Assembly: GCA_002425705.1 (NCBI GenBank)
Contig: DIMT01000002.1
Location: 2,064-10,381, forward strand
Direction of reading: 5' to 3'
DNA length: 8,318 nt
Origin: Firmicutes bacterium UBA5559
Lineage (GTDB): Bacteria; Bacillota; Clostridia; Peptostreptococcales; Anaerovoracaceae
A model generated the notes under the pieces. That model searched no databases. It was given only the letters and a program-made list of their open reading frames with translations, and had not been told where the DNA came from. Of this stretch, positions 1 through 7,335 are shown one piece after another (position 1 is the first letter of the stretch; every line of letters starts with the position of its first letter). Position numbers and translations under genes: made by a program.

Positions 1-492
1 TCTGCCGACAGTGTGGAGATCATCGATCGGCTGGCCGAGAAGACCACAATCCTGAAGGAAGAGTACGACAAATATTTTGAGCGGGTAGAAAAGCTGAATC
101 AGTCCAGCCTGGATGAGATGGACTTCCATATGCAAAACGTGATCAGTCATTTTTCCGAAGAAGCCACTGGCATCATGGAAAAATTGGAAGGCAACATTTC
201 CAGAGCCATGGAACTATTCGAAGGAAATACCACCAACATGCTGGCCAGCCTGGATGAACAATCCAGAAGCATTGGCCTCTATGCCCACGAGCTCAATCTG
301 GATATTGGAGACCTTTCCACAAACCTGAAGGAGTCGGTCAAGATTTTCACTGAACAGCTTCATCAGGGAGTGGAGCGGACCTTCCAGGACTTTGACGGAG
401 GACTCACGGAAGTCAGCCGCCGGCTGGCCAACACGGTAGAGTCGATTGCAGAATCGGTGGAAAACCTGCCAAGGGCATTAAAACATGAATGA
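1..492 (+). CDS. C-terminal part of a long coiled-coil protein, possibly a ZorA-like MotA/TolQ/ExbB motor protein (partial at left edge)
   Basis: The frame is open from the first base (Ser-Ala-Asp-Ser-Val...), so this is the tail of a gene that starts outside the window. A GTG at 13 lies in frame but has no convincing ribosome binding site, and I do not take it as the start. The 163 visible residues are almost wholly helical with heptad-like hydrophobic spacing, are rich in Glu, Leu and Asn, and have no membrane segment or catalytic motif. The last 50 or so residues (FDGGLTEVSRRLANTV, then ESVENLPRALK) resemble the end of the long tail of ZorA-type MotA/TolQ/ExbB proteins. In that family the N-terminal part forms an inner-membrane proton-driven stator and the tail projects into the cytoplasm. 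The channel part is not visible here, so this assignment is from memory of tail patterns. Other coiled-coil proteins (chemoreceptor tails, SMC-like) remain possible. The stop overlaps the next gene by 8 bases, implying coupled translation. Confidence 0.6.
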   Translation, partial: SADSVEIIDRLAEKTTILKEEYDKYFERVEKLNQSSLDEMDFHMQNVISHFSEEATGIMEKLEGNISRAMELFEGNTTNMLASLDEQSRSIGLYAHELNLDIGDLSTNLKESVKIFTEQLHQGVERTFQDFDGGLTEVSRRLANTVESIAESVENLPRALKHE

Positions 493-1741
493 GATGATTC
501 GTTTTACAACCGAAAAGCTGAGCGGACTGCTGCACGAACTGTCCCACGTATTTCTGACTCCTGAGGATTTTCCCCACGTGGATCGTCGGGAAGAAATTGG
601 GCAGATCTGCCGCAAGATAATAGCATCACCCAATAATCATCAACCCTCTTTTATTGCCTCGCTAACGGGGAGGGAGATGGAAAATCTGGTGCTGGCCCTT
701 TTTCAAAGCGGCGAAGATCAACGGTCTCCGGAGGAATCAGAAGTCCTGATTCGGGTGTTGTCTTTCCGGATGAGCGATCGCCTGATCCGGATTATCTGGC
801 AGCTTTATCAGACTAATTACAAGAACAACAACCCCAATGTACCCAGGATGCTGGGGCTAGCGTCAGAAGCAACCCGCCAAAAGGATGAACCCATTCCGGA
901 GGCAGCCCTCTTAACCATCCTATCCCAGCAGGGAGGCAAAGATCAGGTGGTGGAGATGCTCAATAACTACTCCCAGCCCATTAACAGTTTCCTGAAGGAA
1001 TATCATTTCAATAAAAAAAGCCCTCTGGTCTGGAGCATCGTCAAACGGTTCCTGGAGCAGTGTGATAAGGAATTTTTCCCCTTTAACGAAGGTTGGATCC
1101 TAAGGACTATCCAGTACAACGATGTGGCAAGCCTTAATCGACTGCTCGTCAATTACCTGGAAAAACTTCCGGTGGACGAATACCTGGAAGAGGTCAATTT
1201 GAAGATCCTGGACAAAATGGGGTATCCCTATTCTTCGGAGGAGTGGAGGGATGTCCCGGAGTCCCTAAAAAGAAAGTTTTCCAACTGGAATTCCAGCCGG
1301 CTTCTGGCTCGTCACCTGCAAGGAAAACACAACAGCAAATACCGACTTCTCAGCAGCTATCTGCCGGACATCCGGGAGATTTTCCCCATGAGGGAAGGAG
1401 AGCTGCTGATCCTGGACTTTGATAAATTCATCATTGCCGACGAAGCGGGAGTGCCGAACTATTCCTACCTGATTCTGCCGGACCGGTTCCGCCAGATCCG
1501 GGACAGCCTGGAAGAAATCTCCATCAAGACCTTCGCTACCGAAGGGGGAGACTTCCCAGAGGCCCGGGAGTTCATTTTGGAAGAAGCAGAAAGCAACATT
1601 CTTCAACTCAACTATCGGGATGTGGGGAAATTATACATCAAAAAAACCCTGGATATTCTTTTGGGAAAAGAGATGGATATGAGGTATTCCAAGTCCATAT
1701 TAAAAAAAGTCCGGGTATCCCTGAAGGAGAACCGGACATGA
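485..1741 (+). CDS. Conserved hypothetical protein with an EH_Signature-like (ZorC-like) C-terminal half
   Basis: This is a soluble 418-residue protein with no signal peptide or membrane segment. The ATG at 485 lies 9 bases after AAGGG (471-475) and overlaps the upstream stop; an in-frame ATG at 494 is an alternative. Residues 1-240 are mostly helical with no motif I recognise. From about residue 243 the order of conserved-looking residues is MGYP, W254, a W-N pair at 268-269, then RLLARHL (272-278), Arg287, YLPDIREIF (292-300), a hydrophobic strand DFDKFIIADE (311-320) and YSYLI (326-330). This resembles the layout of the EH_Signature family, which includes ZorC of type I Zorya anti-phage systems. 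In that system ZorC is a DNA-binding effector working with the ZorAB motor. Coupling to a possible ZorA tail supports the idea, but the resemblance is by eye only. No ZorB or ZorD gene follows: the next gene is on the other strand. The gene holds three runs of seven A. Confidence 0.75.
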   Translation: MNEMIRFTTEKLSGLLHELSHVFLTPEDFPHVDRREEIGQICRKIIASPNNHQPSFIASLTGREMENLVLALFQSGEDQRSPEESEVLIRVLSFRMSDRLIRIIWQLYQTNYKNNNPNVPRMLGLASEATRQKDEPIPEAALLTILSQQGGKDQVVEMLNNYSQPINSFLKEYHFNKKSPLVWSIVKRFLEQCDKEFFPFNEGWILRTIQYNDVASLNRLLVNYLEKLPVDEYLEEVNLKILDKMGYPYSSEEWRDVPESLKRKFSNWNSSRLLARHLQGKHNSKYRLLSSYLPDIREIFPMREGELLILDFDKFIIADEAGVPNYSYLILPDRFRQIRDSLEEISIKTFATEGGDFPEAREFILEEAESNILQLNYRDVGKLYIKKTLDILLGKEMDMRYSKSILKKVRVSLKENRT

Positions 1742-1786
1742 GATAGTGGATCAAACAAGGGATTGACAGAAGGTTGGTTTTTTATG

Positions 1787-2545
1787 CTAGTTTAGTAAAA
1801 GCATCAGGTACCACCAGATAAGGTCCTCCCCGAATAGAGCTGCAACGGCGATACCAAGGGATAGAAAGGGACCAAAGGGAATCATGGTTTTCCTTCCCGC
1901 TTTTTTGGCAGCCAGCAGGATCAGGCTGATGATGGCTCCCACCACGGAGCCCACAATCAAGGCCAGCAGGATCAGCTTCCATCCCAGAAACAGACCGGCA
2001 GCCCCCATCAGCTTGATGTCGCCCCCCCCCATGCCTCCGTTGGACAGGATGGCTACGATAAAGAGAAGAAGGCTCACTGCCACCAAGCCGATCAGATGCT
2101 CCGGCAGAGATCTTCCGGAGAAATAGATGGCCGGCAGGGCCAGGAACAGGATAAAAAGGTTCAGGCCGTCTGGGATGATCTGCAGATCCAGGTCGATCAT
2201 GGTGATCACCACCAGCACTGCCAGTAGGGCAGCCGTCAGAGCCCCCATTGGAGAGAATCCAAGCCGGAGCCAGGTCAGGACAAAGAGAAGACCGGTGACT
2301 GTTTCAATCAGCGGATATCGTTTGGAGATGGGAGCACTGCAGTAACGGCAGGAGCCCCGTAGCAGCAGATAGCTGGCCACAGGGAACAGATCCTTGGGCA
2401 TCAGCCGGTGATGACAGGCAGGGCAGTAGGAAAAGCCCTTAGCCACCGAAATTTTTTGGGGAATCCGGTAAATGCACACATTGAGGAAGCTGCCGATCAA
2501 CAAACCGAAAACAAAGACCCAAAGGCCAATAAAAAAGGGTTGCAT
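1787..2545 (-). CDS. pilD: Type IV prepilin leader peptidase / N-methyltransferase (A24 family)
   Basis: This is an integral membrane aspartyl protease that removes the leader of prepilins and N-methylates the new first residue. Numbering here uses the preferred 252-residue start. An N-terminal membrane segment with GSFLNVCIYRIP (18-29) leads into the cytoplasmic loop, which carries two zinc-type pairs, CPAC (41-44) and CRYC (66-69), as in the full-length bifunctional enzymes. The catalytic aspartates are the first Asp of IDLDLQIIPD (118) and the Asp of GGGD (176). About seven hydrophobic segments follow the family layout and the length is typical. I prefer the ATG at 2545 over the GTG at 2551, because the GTG is itself part of the Shine-Dalgarno sequence GAGGTGA. 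The coding strand has nine consecutive G at 2022-2030, exactly over the second catalytic motif. The gene diverges from pilB, which supports a role in the same pilus system. No terminator is evident downstream. Confidence 0.95.
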   Translation of the reverse strand: MQPFFIGLWVFVFGLLIGSFLNVCIYRIPQKISVAKGFSYCPACHHRLMPKDLFPVASYLLLRGSCRYCSAPISKRYPLIETVTGLLFVLTWLRLGFSPMGALTAALLAVLVVITMIDLDLQIIPDGLNLFILFLALPAIYFSGRSLPEHLIGLVAVSLLLFIVAILSNGGMGGGDIKLMGAAGLFLGWKLILLALIVGSVVGAIISLILLAAKKAGRKTMIPFGPFLSLGIAVAALFGEDLIWWYLMLLLN

Positions 2546-2547
2546 AG

Positions 2548-2555
2548 TCACCTCT
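2548..2555 (-). promoter_or_regulatory. Ribosome binding site that decides the prepilin peptidase start
   Basis: Reading the - strand, AGAGGTGA is followed by CT and then ATG (2545-2543). Aligned to the 16S anti-Shine-Dalgarno, the GAGG core lies 5 bases from this ATG, which is a normal spacing. The in-frame GTG at 2551-2549 lies inside the pairing region and so is unlikely to be the initiator. Confidence 0.7.
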
Positions 2556-2674
2556 GTTCTTTATACTGTATTTATGGAATAAAAACGAAAAATCCGGGAG
2601 CTTTGCCCCCAGTACCTATATTTTAGCAATAAAATGGGTGATTCACAAGAAAAAAACTTGAGGAGAAGAAGTGG

Positions 2675-4357
2675 ATGGAAAAAGGCGTAAAAAAGCTGGG
2701 AGACATATTAGTAGATGCGGAGCTGATTACCGAGGATCAGCTTAAGGAAGCCCTCCAGCTGCAGAAGCAGAACTATAAGCCTCTGGGAGAATTATTGCTG
2801 GATTTGAATTATGTAACGGAAAATCAGTTGTATAAAGCACTGGAATATCTCTTTCAGGTTCCTTACATCAACCTTTTGGAAACCACCCCGGAAAAGGACG
2901 CCCTGAGCCTGATCAACGAAAACGTGGCCCAAAAGCATACCCTGATTCCCGTGGCTGCCACCCCCAAGACCATCACCGTGGTCATGAAGGACCCCTTAAA
3001 CTATGAGGCAATCGATGATGTAGGGCTTCTCACCGGCCGGGAGGTTAAGATTGCCATATCGCCCCCTAAGGATATCACCAATGCTATCGATCGTTATTAC
3101 AGCAACGAGGGTGCTAAAAAAGCCGTTGAAGACCTGAGCAAGGAATTTGCCCTGATGGATCTTTCCGGACTGGCCGAAATGGTGGACAGCCAGGTAGCCA
3201 ATGCTCCCGTCGTCCGGCTGGTAAACTCCATCATTCTTCAGGCGGTGAAGAGCGGTGCCAGCGATATCCACATCGAACCGGAGGAAAAGGACATGCGGGT
3301 CCGTTTCCGTATCGACGGAGAGTTGAACGAAGTCATGCGGTCCTCCAATGTGGCCCATCCCGCCATCATCACCCGAATAAAGATCATCGGCAAGATGGAT
3401 ATCGCCGAAAAGCGGATTCCCCAGGATGGCCGGGTCGAAACGGTCATCGACGACCGCAGCGTGGATATGCGTTTGTCCATCCTGCCCACCGTATATGGAG
3501 AAAAAGTGGTCATCCGTATTCTGGGAGGTCAGTCCCAGGCTCTCAGCAGGGATATGCTGGGACTTAGTAACGACAACTATACCCTGTTTGACAATATCAT
3601 CAAAAGCCCTAATGGGATTATCCTGGTTTCCGGTCCCACCGGTTCCGGTAAGACCACCACCCTGTACACCGTTTTAAAAGAATTGAATCGGCCAGAGGTA
3701 AACATCATTACCGTGGAAGACCCGGTGGAATACAAGTTGGAAGGCATCAATCAGGTTCAGGTCAATACCAAAGCCGGCCTGACCTTCGTCAGCGGCCTCC
3801 GGTCCATCCTGAGGCAGGACCCGGACATCATCATGATTGGAGAAATCCGGGACTCGGAAACGGCTCAGATCGCTATCCGGGCCTCGATTACCGGCCATCT
3901 GGTGTTGTCCACCATCCATACCAACGACTCTGCTTCCTCCGTAGCCCGTCTGGTGGATATGGGCATCGAACCCTACCTGGTATCTTCTTCCGTGGTGGGA
4001 GTCATAGCCCAGCGACTGGTGAAAAGGATCTGTCCCCACTGCAAAGTCAGCTACCGGCCGGATCACGCAGAAATGATGATGCTGAAACTGAAGGAACCTA
4101 AAATGCTCTATCGGGGCGAGGGGTGTAATTACTGTAACAACACCGGCTACAAAGGTCGTACCGCCATCCACGAAATCATGGTCGTAAACCGGGAAATCCG
4201 GGAATTGATAGATCGCCGGGCCACCACGGATCAGCTCCGCCAGATGGCCGCCCGATTCGGAACCAAGACCCTGCGGGAAAGCTGTATTGATTTGGTGCTG
4301 GAAGGAATCACTACTACCGCAGAATTGACCAAAGTAACCTATAGTATCGAAGGATAA
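2675..4357 (+). CDS. pilB: Type IV pilus assembly (extension) ATPase PilB
   Basis: This is the hexameric cytoplasmic ATPase that powers pilin addition (GspE/PilB family); 560 residues is normal. An N-terminal MshEN-type domain (about 6-145) has two LGxxL repeats, LGDILVDAELIT (8-19) and LGELLLDLNYVT (37-48). A second N-terminal ATPase subdomain contains SGASDIHIEP (193-202). The motor core has Walker A GPTGSGKT (320-327), an Asp box TVEDPVEY (346-353), Walker B DPDIIMIGEIRD (382-393) and a His box TGHLVLSTIHTND (406-418). The zinc tetracysteine is CPHC (453-456) plus CNYC (484-487), which is typical of PilB/GspE and absent from PilT. The ATG lies 9 bases after AGGAG at 2661-2665. pilT follows after 14 bases, so the two are surely one transcript. 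No pilC follows. The repeats lack residues expected for c-di-GMP binding: the usual Arg is Lys7 in one and Pro36 in the other. Confidence 0.97.
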   Translation: MEKGVKKLGDILVDAELITEDQLKEALQLQKQNYKPLGELLLDLNYVTENQLYKALEYLFQVPYINLLETTPEKDALSLINENVAQKHTLIPVAATPKTITVVMKDPLNYEAIDDVGLLTGREVKIAISPPKDITNAIDRYYSNEGAKKAVEDLSKEFALMDLSGLAEMVDSQVANAPVVRLVNSIILQAVKSGASDIHIEPEEKDMRVRFRIDGELNEVMRSSNVAHPAIITRIKIIGKMDIAEKRIPQDGRVETVIDDRSVDMRLSILPTVYGEKVVIRILGGQSQALSRDMLGLSNDNYTLFDNIIKSPNGIILVSGPTGSGKTTTLYTVLKELNRPEVNIITVEDPVEYKLEGINQVQVNTKAGLTFVSGLRSILRQDPDIIMIGEIRDSETAQIAIRASITGHLVLSTIHTNDSASSVARLVDMGIEPYLVSSSVVGVIAQRLVKRICPHCKVSYRPDHAEMMMLKLKEPKMLYRGEGCNYCNNTGYKGRTAIHEIMVVNREIRELIDRRATTDQLRQMAARFGTKTLRESCIDLVLEGITTTAELTKVTYSIEG

Positions 4358-4371
4358 GACAGGAGGCAGTT

Positions 4372-5442
4372 ATGGTTAATTTCATCCACAAGATCATTTA
4401 TGATGCATTTGATTCAAAAGTTTCGGACCTGCACTTGACGGTGGCAATGCCTCCGACCCTTCGGATCAATGGTGAACTGGTTCCTCAGGGAACGGAAAAA
4501 CTGACCCCGGAAGATATTGATCAGTTTGTTGACACCATCATCAGTGACCATCACAGGAAAGAGCTGGAGGAACGGGGAGAAACCGATTTTTCCTTTTCAG
4601 TCCCTCAGCGAGGGCGGCTCCGGGTCAATGTTTATAATCAGCGAAAAAGCTTGGGAGTAGCCATGCGAATCCTCCAGAACAGCGTACCAGATATAGCGGT
4701 ACTGGGTCTTTCGGAAGTGGTCCGGGAGCTTTGTTATAAACCCCGAGGCATCATTTTGGTCACCGGGCCAACCGGTTCGGGAAAGTCTACCACCCTGGCA
4801 TCCATGGTGGGTGAAATGAACCGCCACCGAAACTGCCACATCCTGACCATCGAAGACCCTATCGAGTATCTGCACCGGCACAACACCTGCATGGTCAACC
4901 AGCGGGAGGTTGGAGACGATACCCGCTCCTTTGCCAACGCTCTTCGAGCAGCCCTCCGGGAAGATCCGGATGTTATACTGGTAGGAGAAATGCGGGATCT
5001 GGAAACCATTGGAACTGCCATCACCGCCTCGGAAACAGGACATCTGGTCCTATCCACCCTTCATACCACCAGTGCGGCCCAGACTATTGACCGTATCGTG
5101 GACGTATTTCCCCCCAATCAGCAGCAGCAGGTCAAGGTTCAGTTAGCTGGCGTTTTGGTAGCCGTCATTTCCCAGCAGCTGTTACCAACGGCTGACGGGA
5201 AGGGTAGAGCTATCGCCACTGAAATCCTATTGGCCAACGATGCCGTCCGGAACCTGATCAGGGAAGGGAAAACCCATATGATCAACTCGGTCATTCAGAC
5301 CAATTTAAATGCAGGGATGATGTCCATGGACTACAGCTTGGCCCAGTTGGTGAAGCTAAAGAAGGTTGCTATGGATGAAGCCCTGTTGCGCTGTGTGGAT
5401 GTGGAGCTGTTCCGACGCTACGTGACCAACGCTACCTACTAG
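4372..5442 (+). CDS. pilT: Type IV pilus retraction ATPase PilT (twitching motility)
   Basis: This is the hexameric ATPase that drives pilus depolymerisation, giving twitching motility, surface sensing or DNA uptake. Its 356 residues match the PilT/PilU length, and it lacks the zinc tetracysteine and MshEN domain of PilB. The N-terminal PAS-like part holds SDLHL (18-22) and PPTLRINGEL (27-36). The motor has Walker A GPTGSGKST (132-140), an Asp box TIEDPIEY (159-166), Walker B DPDVILVGEMRD (198-209) and a His box TGHLVLSTLHT (222-232). AVRNLIREGK (291-300) matches the AIRNLIRE motif that marks PilT rather than PilB, and that motif is required for retraction in studied species. The AGGAGG at 4361-4366 is 5 bases before the ATG. 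The gene lies 14 bases after pilB. The next gene begins 61 bases later with no visible terminator between. Confidence 0.96.
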   Translation: MVNFIHKIIYDAFDSKVSDLHLTVAMPPTLRINGELVPQGTEKLTPEDIDQFVDTIISDHHRKELEERGETDFSFSVPQRGRLRVNVYNQRKSLGVAMRILQNSVPDIAVLGLSEVVRELCYKPRGIILVTGPTGSGKSTTLASMVGEMNRHRNCHILTIEDPIEYLHRHNTCMVNQREVGDDTRSFANALRAALREDPDVILVGEMRDLETIGTAITASETGHLVLSTLHTTSAAQTIDRIVDVFPPNQQQQVKVQLAGVLVAVISQQLLPTADGKGRAIATEILLANDAVRNLIREGKTHMINSVIQTNLNAGMMSMDYSLAQLVKLKKVAMDEALLRCVDVELFRRYVTNATY

Positions 5443-5503
5443 ACTATTCGCTGCAAAAAATACAATAAAAGAGAAAACAGGAAATAAGGAGGAACCATAT
5501 CCC

Positions 5504-7225
5504 ATGAGTTATACGAACAAGGATTCCCGACTCCATACAGTCCGGGAGATTGCCACCATCCGGGACATCGTGGAATCAGGAGCCGCCCTCTTCGGAGCCA
5601 AGACCGCATTTCTGAACAAGGCTGAGAAGGGTGGGGATTACTTTGAAATCGACTTCAACACCGTCAAGAAGGATATGGAAGCCCTGGGGACCCGTCTCAT
5701 CGATCTGGGCCTGAAGAATCAGCCCATCGCCATCATCGGAGAAAACTGCTACCAGTGGATCGCCACCTATTTTGCCGTCGTCTGCGGTGTAGGAACCGTG
5801 GTACCTCTGGATAAAGAGCTGGGCAGGGAGGAGATCTACAACCTGATCGAGACCGCCGGCTGCAAAGCTGTTTTTTACACCGGCACCTATGCCGACTATT
5901 TTGAGGATTATGCCATCGACCACAAATTTCGGATTGATGCCTATTTTGATAAACACCGGGGGGAGGATACCCCCTGGCTGAACCTGGTGAGACAGGGAGA
6001 ATCCCTGCTGGCAGGAGGGGACCGAAGGTTCCTGGATGTTTCTCTGGATCCGGACGAAGTAAAGATCCTCCTCTTTACCTCCGGCACTACCGATTCTGCC
6101 AAGGCCGTCATGCTGTCCCACCGGAACATCGCTGCCAACGTCATCTCCACCAGCAAGATCGTCCAGCTGCGGGAGGATGACCGGGGCTTGTCCATCCTGC
6201 CCATCCACCACACCTTTGAGTCCACCATTGGTATCATGGTGCTGATTTATCAAGGGTGCTCCGTAGCCTTTTACGAAGGGCTGAAATATGTACTGAAAAA
6301 TTTAGAAGAGGCAAAATGCTCCATTCTGGTTGGAGTTCCCCTGATTTTTGAATCCATCTACGATAAGATCTGGAAGCAGGCGAACAAAACCGGCAAGGAA
6401 AAGGCCCTGAAAATCGCCATCAAGGTAAACAAAGGCTTAAAAAACATCGGCATCGACAAGAGCCGCTCCATTTTTAAATCTGTCTACGCAAGCTTTGGGG
6501 GTAATTTGAGACTGTTTGTAACCGGCGCTGCTGCCATTGATCCCAATGTGGTCCGGGGATTTCAGGATCTGGGCTTTGAAATCGTCATGGGCTATGGTTT
6601 GACGGAAACCGCCCCCCTGTTGACGGGAACTCCCGATTTTGGCAACCGGTACAAAAAAGCTGGTTCTGTAGGCCCCGTCGTTCCCGATGGGGAAATGGAT
6701 CTGGCCGATGTCAACGAAGAGGGAATCGGGGAAGTAATTTACCGGGGCCCCAACGTGATGAAGGGCTATTACAACATGCCGGAAAAGACAGCGGAAGTCC
6801 TGAAGGACGGCTGGTTCTACACGGGAGACCTGGGCTTTGTGGATGAGGAAGGATGGCTCTATCTGACCGGACGGAAGAAGAACGTCATCGTCACCAAGAC
6901 GGGCAAGAACATCTACCCGGAGGAAATCGAAAAGCACCTGATGCAGATTGCCTACATCGAAGAATGCATGGTCTACGGGGAGGATCCGGAGGACGGCAGC
7001 GATGATACCATCGTCAGCGTTCAGGTTCGGCCCAATTACGAAAAAATTCATGAGGATTTGGGGGAAAATGCCTCGGAAGAGCAGATTTACGATCTGATCA
7101 AAAGAAAAATCGCCGAGATGAATCTGCAGATTCCCAATTACAAACGGGTACGCAACGTGACCATCCGGCTTAGCGAGTTCGTCAAGACCACAACCAAAAA
7201 AATCAAACGGCACCAGAATCGGTAG
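5504..7225 (+). CDS. Long-chain fatty acid-CoA ligase (AMP-forming, ANL superfamily)
   Basis: The enzyme activates a carboxylic acid, probably a medium- or long-chain fatty acid, to an acyl-AMP and then to acyl-CoA. The 573 residues show the ANL motifs in order: the ATP-binding loop FTSGTTDSAKAVMLSH (191-206), GYGLTETAP (363-371), YTGDLG with Asp442, TGRKKN with hinge-region Arg457, KNIYPEEIE (468-476), and the C-terminal lysine motif TTKKIKRH, whose catalytic Lys should be Lys566. Overall form is that of the FAA1/FadD15-like group (COG1022). The phosphate loop departs from the usual TSGTTGxPKG: Asp197, Ala199 and Ala201 replace Gly, Pro and Gly. Related Clostridia enzymes, as I recall, share this. 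AAGGAGG at 5486-5492 lies 11 bases before the ATG. No terminator separates it from pilT, so read-through is likely; the terminator at 7251-7281 ends the unit. Substrate length cannot be read from the sequence. Confidence 0.92.
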   Translation: MSYTNKDSRLHTVREIATIRDIVESGAALFGAKTAFLNKAEKGGDYFEIDFNTVKKDMEALGTRLIDLGLKNQPIAIIGENCYQWIATYFAVVCGVGTVVPLDKELGREEIYNLIETAGCKAVFYTGTYADYFEDYAIDHKFRIDAYFDKHRGEDTPWLNLVRQGESLLAGGDRRFLDVSLDPDEVKILLFTSGTTDSAKAVMLSHRNIAANVISTSKIVQLREDDRGLSILPIHHTFESTIGIMVLIYQGCSVAFYEGLKYVLKNLEEAKCSILVGVPLIFESIYDKIWKQANKTGKEKALKIAIKVNKGLKNIGIDKSRSIFKSVYASFGGNLRLFVTGAAAIDPNVVRGFQDLGFEIVMGYGLTETAPLLTGTPDFGNRYKKAGSVGPVVPDGEMDLADVNEEGIGEVIYRGPNVMKGYYNMPEKTAEVLKDGWFYTGDLGFVDEEGWLYLTGRKKNVIVTKTGKNIYPEEIEKHLMQIAYIEECMVYGEDPEDGSDDTIVSVQVRPNYEKIHEDLGENASEEQIYDLIKRKIAEMNLQIPNYKRVRNVTIRLSEFVKTTTKKIKRHQNR

Positions 7226-7250
7226 CCGCCGGATCATAAGACAAAAAATA

Positions 7251-7281
7251 AAAAAAGATGGGAGACACTTCCATCTTTTTT
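7251..7281. terminator. Bidirectional intrinsic terminator between the acyl-CoA synthetase and rpsT
   Basis: A 13-pair stem is formed by 7251-7263 and 7269-7281: AAAAAAGATGGGA pairs with TTCCATCTTTTTT, including one G-T pair. The loop is GACAC. The six T at the 3' end serve + strand transcripts, and the A run at the 5' end gives a U tract to - strand transcripts. It can therefore end both the acyl-CoA synthetase message and the convergent rpsT message. Confidence 0.88.
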
Positions 7282-7335
7282 ATTCATATAAATATGAAGT
7301 GCATTTAACTTATGCACGGGTGGGGACGGGTGAGA

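Noticed and set aside
13..15. GTG at 13 as the start of the first gene
   Set aside because: The frame is open to the window edge with no ribosome binding site visible, and the product would be only a coiled-coil tail, so it is far more likely to be internal.
1702..1708. A7 slippery-type run near the end of the 418-residue gene (also at 1013-1019 and 1640-1646)
   Set aside because: A -1 shift at 1702-1708 would stop at 1742-1744 with almost no change in length, the other runs are not in a canonical slippery frame, and A7 runs are common. I see no stimulatory structure.
1709..1737. Hairpin GTCCGG...CCGGAC at the end of the 418-residue gene, as a terminator
   Set aside because: It lies inside the coding region, and the nearest T run is about 40 bases further on, so it does not have the form of an intrinsic terminator.
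2546..2674. Promoters or a c-di-GMP riboswitch between the prepilin peptidase and pilB
   Set aside because: There are AT-rich -10-like hexamers (TAAAAT at 2630-2635 and TATAAA on the - strand), but none has a good -35 at proper spacing. I find no GEMM-type conserved core, and the region is short for one.
6437..7237. A 266-codon open frame on the - strand opposite the acyl-CoA synthetase, with similar open frames opposite pilB, pilT and the synthetase
   Set aside because: They lie wholly antisense to well-recognised genes, have no family resemblance or ribosome binding site, and arise from the codon bias of the real genes.
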